The notes below the pieces were generated by a model. The model did no database searches. It had not been told where the DNA came from and saw nothing but the letters and a program-made list of their open reading frames with translations. A stretch of DNA of 12,978 bases from Dictyocoela muelleri. Taxonomy: Eukaryota; Microsporidia. The stretch is from assembly GCA_016256075.1 (NCBI GenBank), contig SDVU01000485.1, forward strand, positions 1 to 12,978. Reading direction: 5' to 3'. The stretch's first letter is position 1. The number at the start of each line of letters is the position of its first letter. Of this stretch, positions 1-7,369 are shown piece by piece. The position numbers and the translations under genes were made by a program.

Positions 1-275
1 CCCCCCCGCCGGGGGGGGGGGTAGTTTGGGCATGATCCAAAATATCTTACGATATTTCTGGATACACGCGTCTAGTTCGGTAAATTTAAGAAAATAATAT
101 AAAAAATGACATAAAAAATAAAAAAAGGACTGAAAAATACCTACATACCAATTATGATTTCCAAGTATATTAAAATACTGTTATTTCTTAAACTTGATAG
201 ATATTAATTATATTAGACATTTGCTTTAAAATCCTATAAATAATCATGAAATAGTCATTAATAATTTAGGATTTA
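1..275. other. Left edge: G/C runs and featureless A+T-rich DNA
   Basis: The first 22 bases are a C-run followed by a long G-run that could pair with each other. Just after, the sequence GGGGGTAGTTTGGGCATGATCC resembles, with several differences, the G-run repeat at 2263-2285 (GGGGGTAGATTTTGG then CCACTGATCC). It may therefore be the terminus of another Merlin-like copy lying mostly outside the window. From about 60 to 275 I see only A+T-rich DNA with no gene, RNA or clear repeat. Confidence 0.35.
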
Positions 276-288
276 CAGTATTTTTCAT

Positions 289-565
289 ATTTATAGACCC
301 CCTTTCCCAAAGTTATAGTACCTTTTCCCAAAGTTATAGACCCATTTTCCCAAACTTATAGACACCTTTTCCTAAAGTTATAGCCCCCTTTTCTTAAAGT
401 TATAGACCCCTTTTCCCAAAGTTATTGACACATTTTCCCAAAGTTATAGACCCATTTTCTCAAATTTGTAGACCCCTTTTCCCAAAGTTATAGACCCATT
501 TTCACAAAGTTGTAGACCCCTTTTCTCAAAGTTATAGACACATTTTTTCAAAGTTATAGACTCGA
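289..565. repeat. 22-bp tandem array, left arm of foldback element
   Basis: About 13 copies of a unit containing AAAGTTATAGACCCC and a TTTTCCC segment. The core AGTTATAG (first copy ATTTATAG) starts at 289, 311, 332, 354, 376, 398, 420, 442, 464, 486, 508, 530 and 552. The spacing is 22 bases with a single 21. Units differ by point changes but keep register, so the period has been conserved better than the sequence. Confidence 0.9.
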
Positions 566-604
566 TTTAACAGAGTATTAAAGTATTTTACGAAATTATT
601 GATA

Positions 605-1231
605 CATTTTTAAATATTTATACAAAAATAGGCTCTTCTAAAAATACCTATAAATATCAGATATAATTAAATATCGGTACAGCCCCGTTAATTATCATTT
701 TTTTTCTTGGTTAAAAATGAAATATACTATGGAAAATTGTCATATAAATTTTGTTATTAGCCTTTTTAAGCACAAGTAGAATTTAGGATGCACGAACCTT
801 AAAATCACTGATAACCGATTATTCCTAGTTCAATAATTATGAATTGTTTTTTTTTTCCTTTAATTCGGTAAGTAATAAAGTATAAATATCTAAGCGTTTT
901 AAGAAAAAACGTCTTTTTCATTAAAATTTATAAATATTAGTATTTTAGTATTTTGTTTGGTACGTTTCATCATAATTTTACGGTAGTTTCAAAACGATTT
1001 AGTACATAAAATCAAATATTTTTTTTAAAATAAGATTAAATTTTTATGTAACTTAATATTATTTAAAATCGAAAAGTATTGATTTTTATTCTGAAATTTT
1101 CCTTAACGTCATTTTATTTATTATTTCCTCACGTAAAATCTCGCTGCTGCGCTGGATAATACGGTCATTTCACGCTTTCGGGATTCATAGGTATTATTCG
1201 TGTGGACCTATTCGTGTTAAATATTCAAATG
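605..1231. mobile_element. Second inverted repeat nested inside the foldback element
   Basis: The stretch 605-655 is an imperfect inverted copy of 1183-1231: the shared strings are AATAGG, then AATACCTAT, then AAT, in matching order and spacing. These arms lie just inside the 22-bp arrays of the 276-1364 element. The simplest reading is that a second element sits in the centre of the first; degenerate inner arms of the same element would be the alternative. The about 530 bases between the arms are A+T-rich with no recognisable coding sequence. Confidence 0.45.
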
Positions 1232-1350
1232 GGTCTATAACTCTGGAAAATTGGTTTATAAGTTTGAAAAATTGGTCTATAACTCTGGGAAAGAGGGCTA
1301 TAATTTGTGGGAAAAGGGGTCTATAACTTTGGGAAAAAAGGGTCTATAAG
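1229..1350. repeat. 22-bp tandem array, right arm of foldback element
   Basis: Six units of the inverted form (GGTCTATAACTTTGGGAAAA type). The CTATAA core starts near 1235, 1256, 1277, 1298, 1321 and 1344, a spacing of 21 to 23. The array is the reverse complement of the 289-565 array and ends at ATGAAAAACCCTG, the inverted copy of the left terminus. Confidence 0.88.
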
Positions 1351-1544
1351 TATGAAAAACCCTGCAAAAATAGAAAAGATTTATACGCTAATAAATTGAA
1401 AATATCCGACCTTGTTTTGAAAATAAAGGGAAGGGTCTATTTTAAATAATAAGGCTCTACATGGATTTATGTTTAATGATTTCATTTGAGATATTATATT
1501 ATTGAAAATTATGAGTAAGAAAAATTTTGATAAAAATAGTCTTT

Positions 1545-1617
1545 GACCAGATAGATCAGTGGTTAACACTCTATAATGTAAAATTTAAGTATCGTGGTTT
1601 GAATCCCGCTGACGTCA
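1545..1617 (+). pseudogene. tRNA-like relic (tRNA pseudogene or SINE head)
   Basis: The 73-base span has a tRNA-like layout. TAGATCAGTGG at 1552-1562 resembles a Pol III A box, and GGTTTGAATCCCGC at 1596-1609 resembles the B box and T-arm. The spacing between them suits a tRNA. Pairing is poor: the D-stem, T-stem and acceptor stem each contain mismatches, and no anticodon loop with the usual T33 is evident. I therefore read it as a decayed tRNA or the head of a tRNA-derived short element, not a working tRNA. Confidence 0.4.
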
Positions 1618-2229
1618 CTCTTTTATAAATAATGAGGGAATGATATTAAGCGGTCATAAGTATATAATTATAGTATAATATACAGTTTTTCCAGTGTGGT
1701 ATAGCTGATTAAGATTTGGTTTAATATGACAATGAAGCAGAAGGGACTCTTCTAGGTGTGTGGATGAGTGCGGCAACGCATCTCGGCAAAAGTAGTGATA
1801 ATAAAATTTCATGAAAAAGCCTCTAATTACCTGTATCTTGCCGAGTCATTGATAAAACAAAAATCGCGTATACAGCTGGGCTTCTGGTTAGCTTAGGAAG
1901 TGACGTATTATTGGAACACCAGGAACCAAAGGTCATAAGAATATGGTTGGAGACAACTCTCCGGGTTGGCAGCTATGGATGTTGTCAGCATGTAATATAA
2001 TATATATATCAACTTAAACTATGTATAAAAAGATAAAAGGGTGTGATTACTGAAAAAAGAGAAAATTTTCTTAATAGATTCTGCCTTTTCTTTAATAACA
2101 AAAGTAACTTGCTAATGAAAGGAATTGATATAATTAAACTAAATTAATTTATTTATTTTTAATATGTTCTTTTTAAATAGTTACCTTTCCTTTAATTTTA
2201 AAAGCTCTATTTTTTACTCTTTTAATGAT
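1618..2229. other. Unassigned stretch, partly less A+T-rich
   Basis: No gene could be assigned. From about 1690 to 2000 the composition is visibly less A+T-rich than the surroundings. It contains an 8-bp perfect inverted pair, CTCGGCAA at 1782-1789 and TTGCCGAG at 1838-1845. A short hairpin-like GGAG...CTCC lies near 1950. There is a 57-codon stop-free stretch at 1827-1997 on the plus strand that I do not recognise and that has no ATG near its start. TATAGCTGATTAAG near 1700 also resembles an A box. This could be a short interspersed element following the tRNA-like relic, or the tail of a LINE. From 2040 to 2229 I see nothing. Confidence 0.3.
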
Positions 2230-2287
2230 GGGGGGGGGTGGATTTTGGTCACTGATCATATTGGGGGTAGATTTTGGCCACTGATCC
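2230..2287. repeat. G-run direct repeats, likely terminus of the first Merlin copy
   Basis: Two direct copies, 28 bases apart, of a unit consisting of a G-run followed by TGGATTTTGGTCACTGATC or TAGATTTTGGCCACTGATC. The first G-run is nine bases. They lie directly next to the C-terminal end of a minus-strand Merlin transposase relic. The arrangement parallels the right end of the Merlin copy at 4949-6092, where two G-run repeats also sit beside the transposase C-terminus. The matching far terminus was not found. Confidence 0.55.
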
Positions 2288-3130
2288 GAAGATCCTCGTG
2301 TTGTTCCTTCGAGATACTATTCTTTTCTCTTAAGAATCTTTTAGAAAGAGACCAGAATTCTTCAATTGTCTGTGTATAAACATCCTGGTTTAGTGGACTC
2401 ACGAAATTTATTGAGTGTTTAACTGTTCTGTGTAGATATTCGGGCATATCTTATAAATCTCTTTCATACGCTTTCCATTGGTCTGTTATAATCATTGAGC
2501 CCGGTAATACATTATCAATGATTACTAGAGCCATTGTTTGTGCGCATTTATTCGAGACAGGTATAAATTTTTTTTCCTCTCAATACCTCCTACGTACCAT
2601 TACCCTTCCACCAACCTCCTCTATTATATTTTTTGTTTAAAAAATAAACTTTCGTCAATTTCAACAATCTTTGGTTCACCATTTTCATGAAGACCTCCGA
2701 TTCTTTGGTTATTTATTGTTATATACTAACAAATAACCTATCTTTTTTTATCAACATATTCAGACAAAGTTACTCTACTGATTTCCAAATCCCTTGCAAT
2801 TTGTGAATAAGGGATCTTGTATAAGTACTTATACATTATTTTAAAGGTAGAGAACATGTCTAAACGACAACATTCAAAATAAATACTCTTTCTTAGATAA
2901 TGGGACTTTCTACATGATTTTACACATGACCAAATACAACCATCTAATTAACTCTTTCCTTTTACATAGCTTAATGCTCTTTCATCACTACATAGTTCAC
3001 AATTAGATTGTTCTTTATGAGTCCTAATCGTTCTAAAAAAACCTTCTGTGTCTTTTTATCTATGAATATTCTTTCTAAAAAAACGTTCTGTGACGTTTAA
3101 AGCTAGAATGTCTTATTCTGAAAAGAGGTT
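2256..3130 (-). pseudogene. Merlin (IS1016/ISXO2-like) transposase, decayed copy 1
   Basis: This is a DDE transposase that would cut and paste its own DNA. On the minus strand the pieces appear in the expected order. A possible N-terminal zinc-ribbon remnant containing CELC lies near 3000. A helix-turn-helix-like stretch (PYSQIARDLEISRVTLSEYV) lies near 2765-2830. The first catalytic Asp is in KIVEIDESLFF (codon 2654-2656) and the second in IITDQWKAY (2481-2483). The catalytic Glu is in TQTIEEFWSLSKR (2361-2363). The C-terminal SINFVSPLNQDVYTQTIEEF is typical of the family. The frame is broken by several stops (near 2450, 2620, 2725 and 2950) and at least one shift, so it cannot be made as one protein. 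It belongs to a different Merlin lineage from the copy at 4949. Confidence 0.85.
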
Positions 3131-3150
3131 TTCTTCTTTTGAAATTTTTT

Positions 3151-3241
3151 GGACCTTTCCCAATATAAGCCGATTTAAAAAATATAAGCCGATTTAAAAA
3201 ATATAGGCCTATTTAAAAATTATAAGCCGATTTAAAAAAAA
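3151..3241. repeat. Merlin copy 2 left terminal repeat, 19-bp units
   Basis: Four units of TATAAGCCGATTTAAAAAA type start at 3164, 3183, 3202 and 3221, exactly 19 apart, after the GGACCTTTCCCAA terminus. The opposite end carries three inverted units. Multiple direct units inside a terminal repeat usually serve as repeated transposase-binding sites; that role is inferred here. Confidence 0.88.
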
Positions 3242-3259
3242 TTTAAAATATTTTTTTTA

Positions 3260-4229
3260 TTCTTGCATGCTATCTAAACGTTCTTTTAAAATAATAACAA
3301 AATTATTGAAACATGTAGAACGTTCAAATTCTCTTTTACAAGCATATTCGAATAAGTAGCCTTCTAATGAATCGCTTTATGTTCCTAATCGATTTTTAAG
3401 ACATCTATTTGCATGCTCCCAACAACTCTCTATTGTTTGGGTGTGAATGTTAGAATCATCAGGATTGACAAAATTTAAACTATGGTTAACATTAAAATGA
3501 GTAAAGTCGAAATATTCCCGCAATATATTATATGTGGCCCAACAGACATTAATTATAGTTGTTCCTAGTCTAGTATTATTAAGAATAATAGGTATAATAG
3601 TATTTCCTCTTCTGTTTGGTAATAAAAAAATGAATATAATTTACAGTCGCGTTCAACTAAGCCCAAAACACACTATTGTTGTCTAATTCTCTCTCTTTCA
3701 TATTTTCGTCTGAAAAATAAAGATTCGTCGATCTCCACTATTTTTTGAGTTCTATTCTGATCTAAACCTCCTAAAACACTGGTATTTGCAAGAAAATGAT
3801 CCTGAGTTATTTCTCTAAGAAATCTAAACCATACGCTTATGGTATTTTTTGATTTATCTAAATCGTAAACCGTGTCGTCTTGTAGACCATTTCTGCAAAA
3901 ATGATGCATTGCTCTGAATAGTTTTATAATAGGAGACTTAAATCCTTCAAAAACTGAACCCCACCTAGACGTTTTTTCTTTGCGACAATTGTTACAAAAT
4001 CAAACATACCGTCAACCACTTTATTTTTCTTGATTAAGTCCTTTCTATTTGAACATATACAAGTACAAGTGTTATGTATAATACCTATCTGGGCAAAGTA
4101 TTCTAATTGTTCTCTTAAAGATTTTTGTGAAAATAAAATATAAAAATCATCATTGAATTTTATTTCTAAATTCTCTTCCTTCCTTTTTATACCTTCTGTG
4201 ATATTTTTTTCAGCTTCTCGTCTTGTCAT
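3260..4229 (-). pseudogene. Merlin transposase, decayed copy 2
   Basis: Read on the minus strand, the N-terminal part starts at a Met near 4229 (MTRREAEKNI) and includes a Cys-rich CTCIC segment near 4060 in the zinc-ribbon position. The middle part (3673-3909) holds the catalytic-core entry KIVEIDESLFFRRKY, with the first Asp at 3727-3729. Downstream, in another frame, VFGLVERDCKLYSFF is followed by THFNVNHSLNFVNP and HTQTIESCWEHANR, with the catalytic Glu at 3428-3430. At the second catalytic position the sequence reads IINVCWATY, where family members normally have Asp, so Asn replaces the metal-binding residue. Stops near 3672 and in the N-terminal third, plus frame changes, make it inactive. 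It fills most of the 1165-bp element, as expected for a single-gene transposon. Confidence 0.85.
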
Positions 4230-4243
4230 AAGGGTGTCTTAAA

Positions 4244-4315
4244 ATTTTTTTTAAATCGGCTTATAATTTTTAAATCGGCCTATATTTTTTAAATCGTCCT
4301 ATATTGGGAAAGTTC
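4244..4315. repeat. Merlin copy 2 right terminal repeat, 19-bp units
   Basis: Three inverted units of the AAATCGGCTTATAATTTTT type followed by ATATTGGGAAAGTTC. It is the reverse complement of the left end apart from one missing unit and a few point changes. Confidence 0.88.
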
Positions 4316-4339
4316 AATTTTTTTTATTGAAATTTTTGA

Positions 4340-4925
4340 CATATAAGTGTAAGGGGTTTAAAATTTTTTAAAACAGCGTCTAATTTTTAAAACAGCGTCT
4401 AATTTTTAAACAGCCCATAACTAACATGCACCAATTATTCTACGGTCATTGAACCTTTCGACCATACCAATAACCCAGACCCTTCAACTTGATGACCCAT
4501 ATGATACTTTCTCTTTTAAAATTTAATTTCATCAATTTCAACAATTACGCCATCACCGACTATAGGGTCAAGAGATTCTAAAAATTATACCCTTTGCATT
4601 CACATTCGTTTACCGATAAATCCTTTTTCAACTCTTATAATCAATAGATAATGCCAATGATATCGTACTTAGAAATAAAGAAATTATAAAAATTCATATA
4701 CAGAAATGAACTTCAATAAACCTAACTTGTAATAAAGGAAAATGTTTTTATATATTGATTTTGTTTTTTTGGCAAAATTTGTACTTACACACCTCTTTTT
4801 TGTATTATAACATTTATATCTAACATCCGAACCACATGCATCACATTTGTTGTCAATTTAATCGAAAATATATTTTTCTATAAATTCATAAATTCCATTT
4901 CTTATCAATTTTATTATCATACCTG
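4340..4925 (-). pseudogene. Merlin transposase, truncated copy 3
   Basis: On the minus strand the order is an N-terminal zinc ribbon (KCDACGSDVRYKC and KKRC, near 4790-4850), a degraded linker, then PIVGDGVIVEIDEIKF with the first catalytic Asp at 4531-4533. It continues as KRKYHMGHQVEG and stops making sense near 4440. The second Asp and the Glu are absent: the sequence passes directly into terminal-type repeats at 4365-4420, so the C-terminal half has been deleted. VGDGVIVEIDE followed by GHQVEG is a strong Merlin signature. Stops are present, and IDET has become IDEI. The upstream end is cut off by the neighbouring element that begins at about 4949. Confidence 0.8.
4365..4420. repeat. Short direct repeats, end of Merlin copy 3
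   Basis: Three units of ACAGCGTCTAATTTTTAAA type with the CAGC core at 4374, 4393 and 4411, that is 18-19 apart. They lie at the C-terminal side of the truncated Merlin copy 3, in the position and with the period seen in the terminal repeats of Merlin copy 2, though the sequence differs. Confidence 0.7.
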
Positions 4926-4949
4926 AGGGAAAAACAAAACAAAATGTAA

Positions 4950-4991
4950 GATCTAGTCTCAAATTTCCCAAGGGGAATTTGAGACTAGATC
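4950..4991. repeat. Terminal hairpin of Merlin copy 4
   Basis: Perfect 16-bp arms, GATCTAGTCTCAAATT at 4950-4965 and AATTTGAGACTAGATC at 4976-4991, flank a 10-base G/C-containing loop. The outer arm is the terminal inverted repeat proper and the inner arm is its reversed copy. The same layout occurs at about 11698-11745. Confidence 0.9.
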
Positions 4992-5039
4992 AAAATTAGT
5001 TTAAAACTATATAAAAAGAATATGTGTTTACTAAGGAGA

Positions 5040-5950
5040 GCTGCTTTTATCTATAAAAAAAATATTTAGACCTGTAAAACTTTTAGAATTTTATGAAAAA
5101 ATAGACCAAATGACTGAAATGGAGTTAATAAATTTATTATTTGAAAATAATTACCTCAAAAAAGAGGATATTCGTGTTTCATTTAGAACGTCACGCTATC
5201 TTAAAAAATATACAGATGTGTGGATTAGCATTCATGGAGATAATGAGTGTCAACTGTAAAGACTACAAAAAAAATAAATCAAAAAGATACGGGAGCTTTT
5301 TTTGAAAATATTAATATTTCGATCAAGATTGTATTCCAAATAATATTGTATTATGTGGCTAGGATGCCAAGGTTTAGCATGATTAATTATCTTAATTTGG
5401 GTAGATCAACGCTATTAAGAATATTTAATAAAATAGTAGATCGTATATCAGATCCTGATTTTTCGTCAAATAAATTTGGAGGTGATAGTAAAATAGTTCA
5501 AGTCGATGAAACTATGTAGAACTATAAGATAAAAAGCCATCGAGGATGAGCTCCCACTAATCTAACAGATGCTTTGTGCATAATTGAGTTCGAAAATGAA
5601 ATAAAACGAGTTTTTGCATGCATGATTCTTGATAAACGAGAGATGACATGGTTCCGATAATTTGCTCCCAGGTAGCTTTCAATACTATAATATGAACTGA
5701 TGAGCATAGAGCCTACAGCAATTTGAAAGAATTTGATTTTACATACAAACAGTTTGTCACAAATATGAGTTTATAAAATTAGACACTTGCGTTAACATAC
5801 AAGCAGCAGAGTGTTTCAATAATTTATTAAAAAAAACAAAATCAAGTCGAGAATGTGTGTTAGAACGGAGGAAAGAGAAAAGTTTCTTATAGAAATATGT
5901 TATTATTATAACAATCGCACTTCCTATTTCAAAAAAATATTGAATCGATT
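5040..5950 (+). pseudogene. Merlin (ISXO2-like) transposase, decayed copy 4
   Basis: The N-terminal piece (5065-5256) reads FRPVKLLEFYEKI and then KYTDVWISIHGDNECQL, with only scraps of a zinc ribbon. The next piece (5247-5516) contains FFENINISIKIVFQIILYYV and GRSTLLRIFNKIVD, typical of the segment before the core, and ends in KIVQVDETM with the first Asp at 5505-5507. Downstream the second Asp (5699-5701) lies in TDEHRAY, and the Glu (5809-5811) in NIQAAECFNNLLKK. Stops occur at 5253 and 5517 and again in the C-terminal third, with frame changes, so it is inactive. The three catalytic positions are all still readable. The C-terminus ends at about 5950, just before an A+T-rich tail of repeated TTAAAATTTAA and the right terminus. 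Confidence 0.85.
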
Positions 5951-6039
5951 AAAATTTAATTAAAATTTAATTAAAATTTAATTAAAATTCAAATTTAATT
6001 TATTATTTACGATTTCAATATTTACCATGCTTAATTCAT

Positions 6040-6092
6040 TAATAGGGGGATTTGATAAATGATGCTCTCGGGGAGAATTTGATACCAGATTC
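6040..6092. repeat. Right-end direct repeats of Merlin copy 4
   Basis: Two G-run units, GGGGGATTTGATAAATGATG and GGGGAGAATTTGATACCAGA, stand one after the other at the right end. The second is the inverted partner of the left terminus. The derivative copy has the same pair at 12009-12056, less diverged from one another. Confidence 0.8.
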
Positions 6093-6484
6093 AAAATGCA
6101 CACACCCTTTTTTTACCCCATATAAGCACATTTAACCTAAAGGTAAATATAAGCCTATTATGAATTTCTTAATTTCACTTATTTTTGTCGAGATGAGTCA
6201 TCGAACTTATTCTCATACCTAGGAGATTCTTTATGTTTTACTATAAAAAATCAAATTAAGTCTTGATCAACTATATCACATTAGAACAACTGTCTACCAT
6301 TTCTATAGTTATTTACCGCTTAATTTATTTTCAAATTATTTATTAAATGTTCCGTAAAATAATTCGAACCAGATATTTAAATGTTACTTTCAATAGCGAA
6401 AATAGTTACCTACTTGCTCTTGCAACATTTTATTATTGCTGCACAATAATAACAAAAATAAATACAGCTAGTATTTTTAATTTA
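6093..6484. other. Spacer between transposons, possible Merlin end and LTR remnant
   Basis: No gene is evident. At 6106-6165 a C-rich start is followed by CATATAAGCACATTTA and AATATAAGCCTATTAT, which resembles the 19-bp units of the Merlin copy 2 terminal repeat; it may be a solo degraded end. From about 6379 the sequence begins TGTTAC and runs with an ATAAATAC box to the TA at 6483, where the large IS630-like element is inserted. Because a gag fossil starts just beyond the far end of that element, this may be part of a retrotransposon LTR or leader split by the insertion. That reading is inference only. Confidence 0.3.
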
Positions 6485-6560
6485 AAGGGTCATGCATTAA
6501 TATATACAAAAATTTTCATAAATATATACAAAAATTTTCATAAATATATACAAAAATTTA
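6485..6560. repeat. Left terminal inverted repeat with 22-bp units
   Basis: TATATACAAAAATTTTCATA recurs with starts at 6501, 6523 and 6545, exactly 22 apart. It is the inverted partner of 10013-10088, with only a few differences over about 70 bases. Confidence 0.92.
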
Positions 6561-6631
6561 GATGTAAAATATTTTATTCCAGGAAATTATATAAAAATTA
6601 ATAAATTTTTATATATTACAGGGGTTTTCAA

Positions 6632-6858
6632 TTAGTGAGAGCAATCTTTGCAGTTAGTGAGGGCGATCTTTGCAGTTAGTGAGAGCGATATTTTCAATTA
6701 GGTAGAGCGATCTTTTCATTTAGTAAGAGCAGTAATTTCGATTAGCGAGAGCGATAATTTCGATTAGTGAGAGTGATTTTTTCAATTAGTTAGAGCGATC
6801 TTTTTAATTAGATAGATAATTTCGATTTGCGAGAGCGATAATTTCAATTGGTGAGAGC
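6632..6858. repeat. 22-bp tandem array, left arm of family 2 foldback
   Basis: About eleven units of AGTGAGAGCGATCTTTGCAG type, mostly 22 bases and one shortened. The outer units carry TTTGCAGTT while the inner ones carry ATTTCGATT, so unit variants are ordered along the arm. Confidence 0.9.
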
Positions 6859-6902
6859 ATTTTTTATTTCTATATTTAGAAATTCAATACGCAGTTTTTC
6901 AT

Positions 6903-7040
6903 AGTTATAGAATATTTTTGTAAAGTAAAATACCCATTTTTGCAAAGTTATAGACCAATTTTTGCAAAGTTATGGACCAATTTTTGCAATGTTATAGATC
7001 CATTTGCCAGAATTATAGACTATTTTTGACGGAGTATACC
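6903..7040. repeat. 22-bp tandem array, left arm of nested family 1 copy
   Basis: Seven units with the AGTTATAG core (variants AGTAAAAT, TGTTATAG, AATTATAG, AGTATA) at 6903, 6924, 6946, 6968, 6990, 7011 and 7033, spaced 21-22. The typical unit includes TTTTTGCAAAGTTATAGACC. The copy at 276-1364 instead has TTTTCCCAAAG, so the two copies belong to different subfamilies. Confidence 0.88.
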
Positions 7041-7348
7041 CCTAAAACGTCACATTCCAAAAACGCCATATTCCCAATAAGTCACATTTCCGAAACACCA
7101 TATTTCCAACACCTCATTAAAATTTAGATTTTTATGCCCCTATGAAACATTATTTTTTGATTATAAGATCAAATAATTCAAGTGTTAGTTGTAAAGATCT
7201 TTCGTTTTAAAAAATAGGTACATAATGTGATATAAAATGCATTGGCTATGCTTTACTGAAGGTTGTACAGTTTCAGCTTAGGAATGTGACGTTTTTGGAA
7301 TGTGACGTTTTGGGAATATGAAGTTTTTGAATGTGACGTTTGGGGATA
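7037..7348. mobile_element. Small inverted-repeat element (MITE-like)
   Basis: The left arm runs TACCCCTAAAACGTCACATT and continues with three more GTCACATTCC-like units about 16-17 apart up to 7105. The right arm (7283-7348) is its reverse complement, with GGAATGTGACGTTTTTGG units and GGGGATA at the end. About 170 unremarkable A+T-rich bases lie between. It interrupts the 22-bp array of the surrounding element, so it is younger than that element. Exact ends and target duplication are uncertain: TA occurs at both ends but inside the inverted repeat. No coding sequence. Confidence 0.75.
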
Positions 7349-7369
7349 CAACTTTTTGCCAGAGTTATA

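Larger units (their letters stand above)
276..1364. mobile_element. Foldback-type non-autonomous DNA element (family 1, copy 1)
   Basis: The element has inverted ends. The left end reads CAGTATTTTTCATATTTATA. The right end, read on the other strand, is CAGGGTTTTTCATACTTATA. A TA lies directly left of the left end; the right flank is CA, which may be a mutated TA copy. Each end runs into an array of 22-bp repeats, giving a long foldback structure. There is no transposase and no reading frame of note. The same termini recur at 6890-8177, so this is one copy of a family with at least two members here. Left (13 units) and right (6 units) arrays differ in length, as expected if tandem units are gained and lost. 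The mobilising transposase is unknown; a Tc1/IS630 or pogo-type enzyme is plausible because of the TA target (inference). Confidence 0.72.
3151..4315 (-). mobile_element. Merlin transposon copy 2, both ends present
   Basis: Inverted ends frame a 1165-bp element. The left end reads GGACCTTTCCCAATATAAGC; the right end, reversed, reads GAACTTTCCCAATATAGGAC. The flanks carry the same 8 bases, AATTTTTT, at 3143-3150 and 4316-4323. This matches the 8-9 bp target duplication known for Merlin, although the low-complexity sequence weakens it as proof. Each terminal repeat is built of 19-bp direct units. The single gene inside is a broken minus-strand transposase. Confidence 0.83.
4949..6092 (+). mobile_element. 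Merlin transposon copy 4, both ends present
   Basis: About 1.14 kb long. The left end reads GATCTAGTCTCAAATTTCCC. The right end, reversed, reads AATCTGGTATCAAATTCTCC. It is flanked by AAAATGTA (4941-4948) and AAAATGCA (6093-6100), a probable 8-bp target duplication with one change. The left end is a near-perfect hairpin and the right end carries two direct G-run repeats, so the termini are built asymmetrically. A deletion derivative with the same ends lies near 11698-12056. The element appears to have inserted beside Merlin copy 3. Confidence 0.83.

Noticed and set aside
289-565. CRISPR array, because of regularly spaced repeats
   Set aside because: The unit is a continuous 22-bp tandem with no unique spacers, an inverted array stands at the other end, there are no cas genes and the context is eukaryotic transposons.
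1381-1569. 62-codon minus-strand open frame
   Set aside because: No start context, motif or codon preference; it lies in A+T-rich DNA between the foldback and the tRNA-like relic.
1900-1990. 5S rRNA-like stretch (TGGTTGGAGACAACTCTCC and GGCAGCTATGG)
   Set aside because: Only part resembles the internal control region, and the spacing to any upstream control element is wrong; it is too weak to call.
3033-3092. Two copies of TTCTAAAAAAAC...TTCTGTG 40 bases apart as a separate repeat element
   Set aside because: A short local duplication at the N-terminal edge of Merlin copy 1, with no inverted partner or flanking duplication.
6347-6601. 84-codon plus-strand open frame
   Set aside because: It runs through the insertion TA and the left terminal repeat of the IS630-like element; the repeated peptide at its end is just the translated 22-bp repeat.
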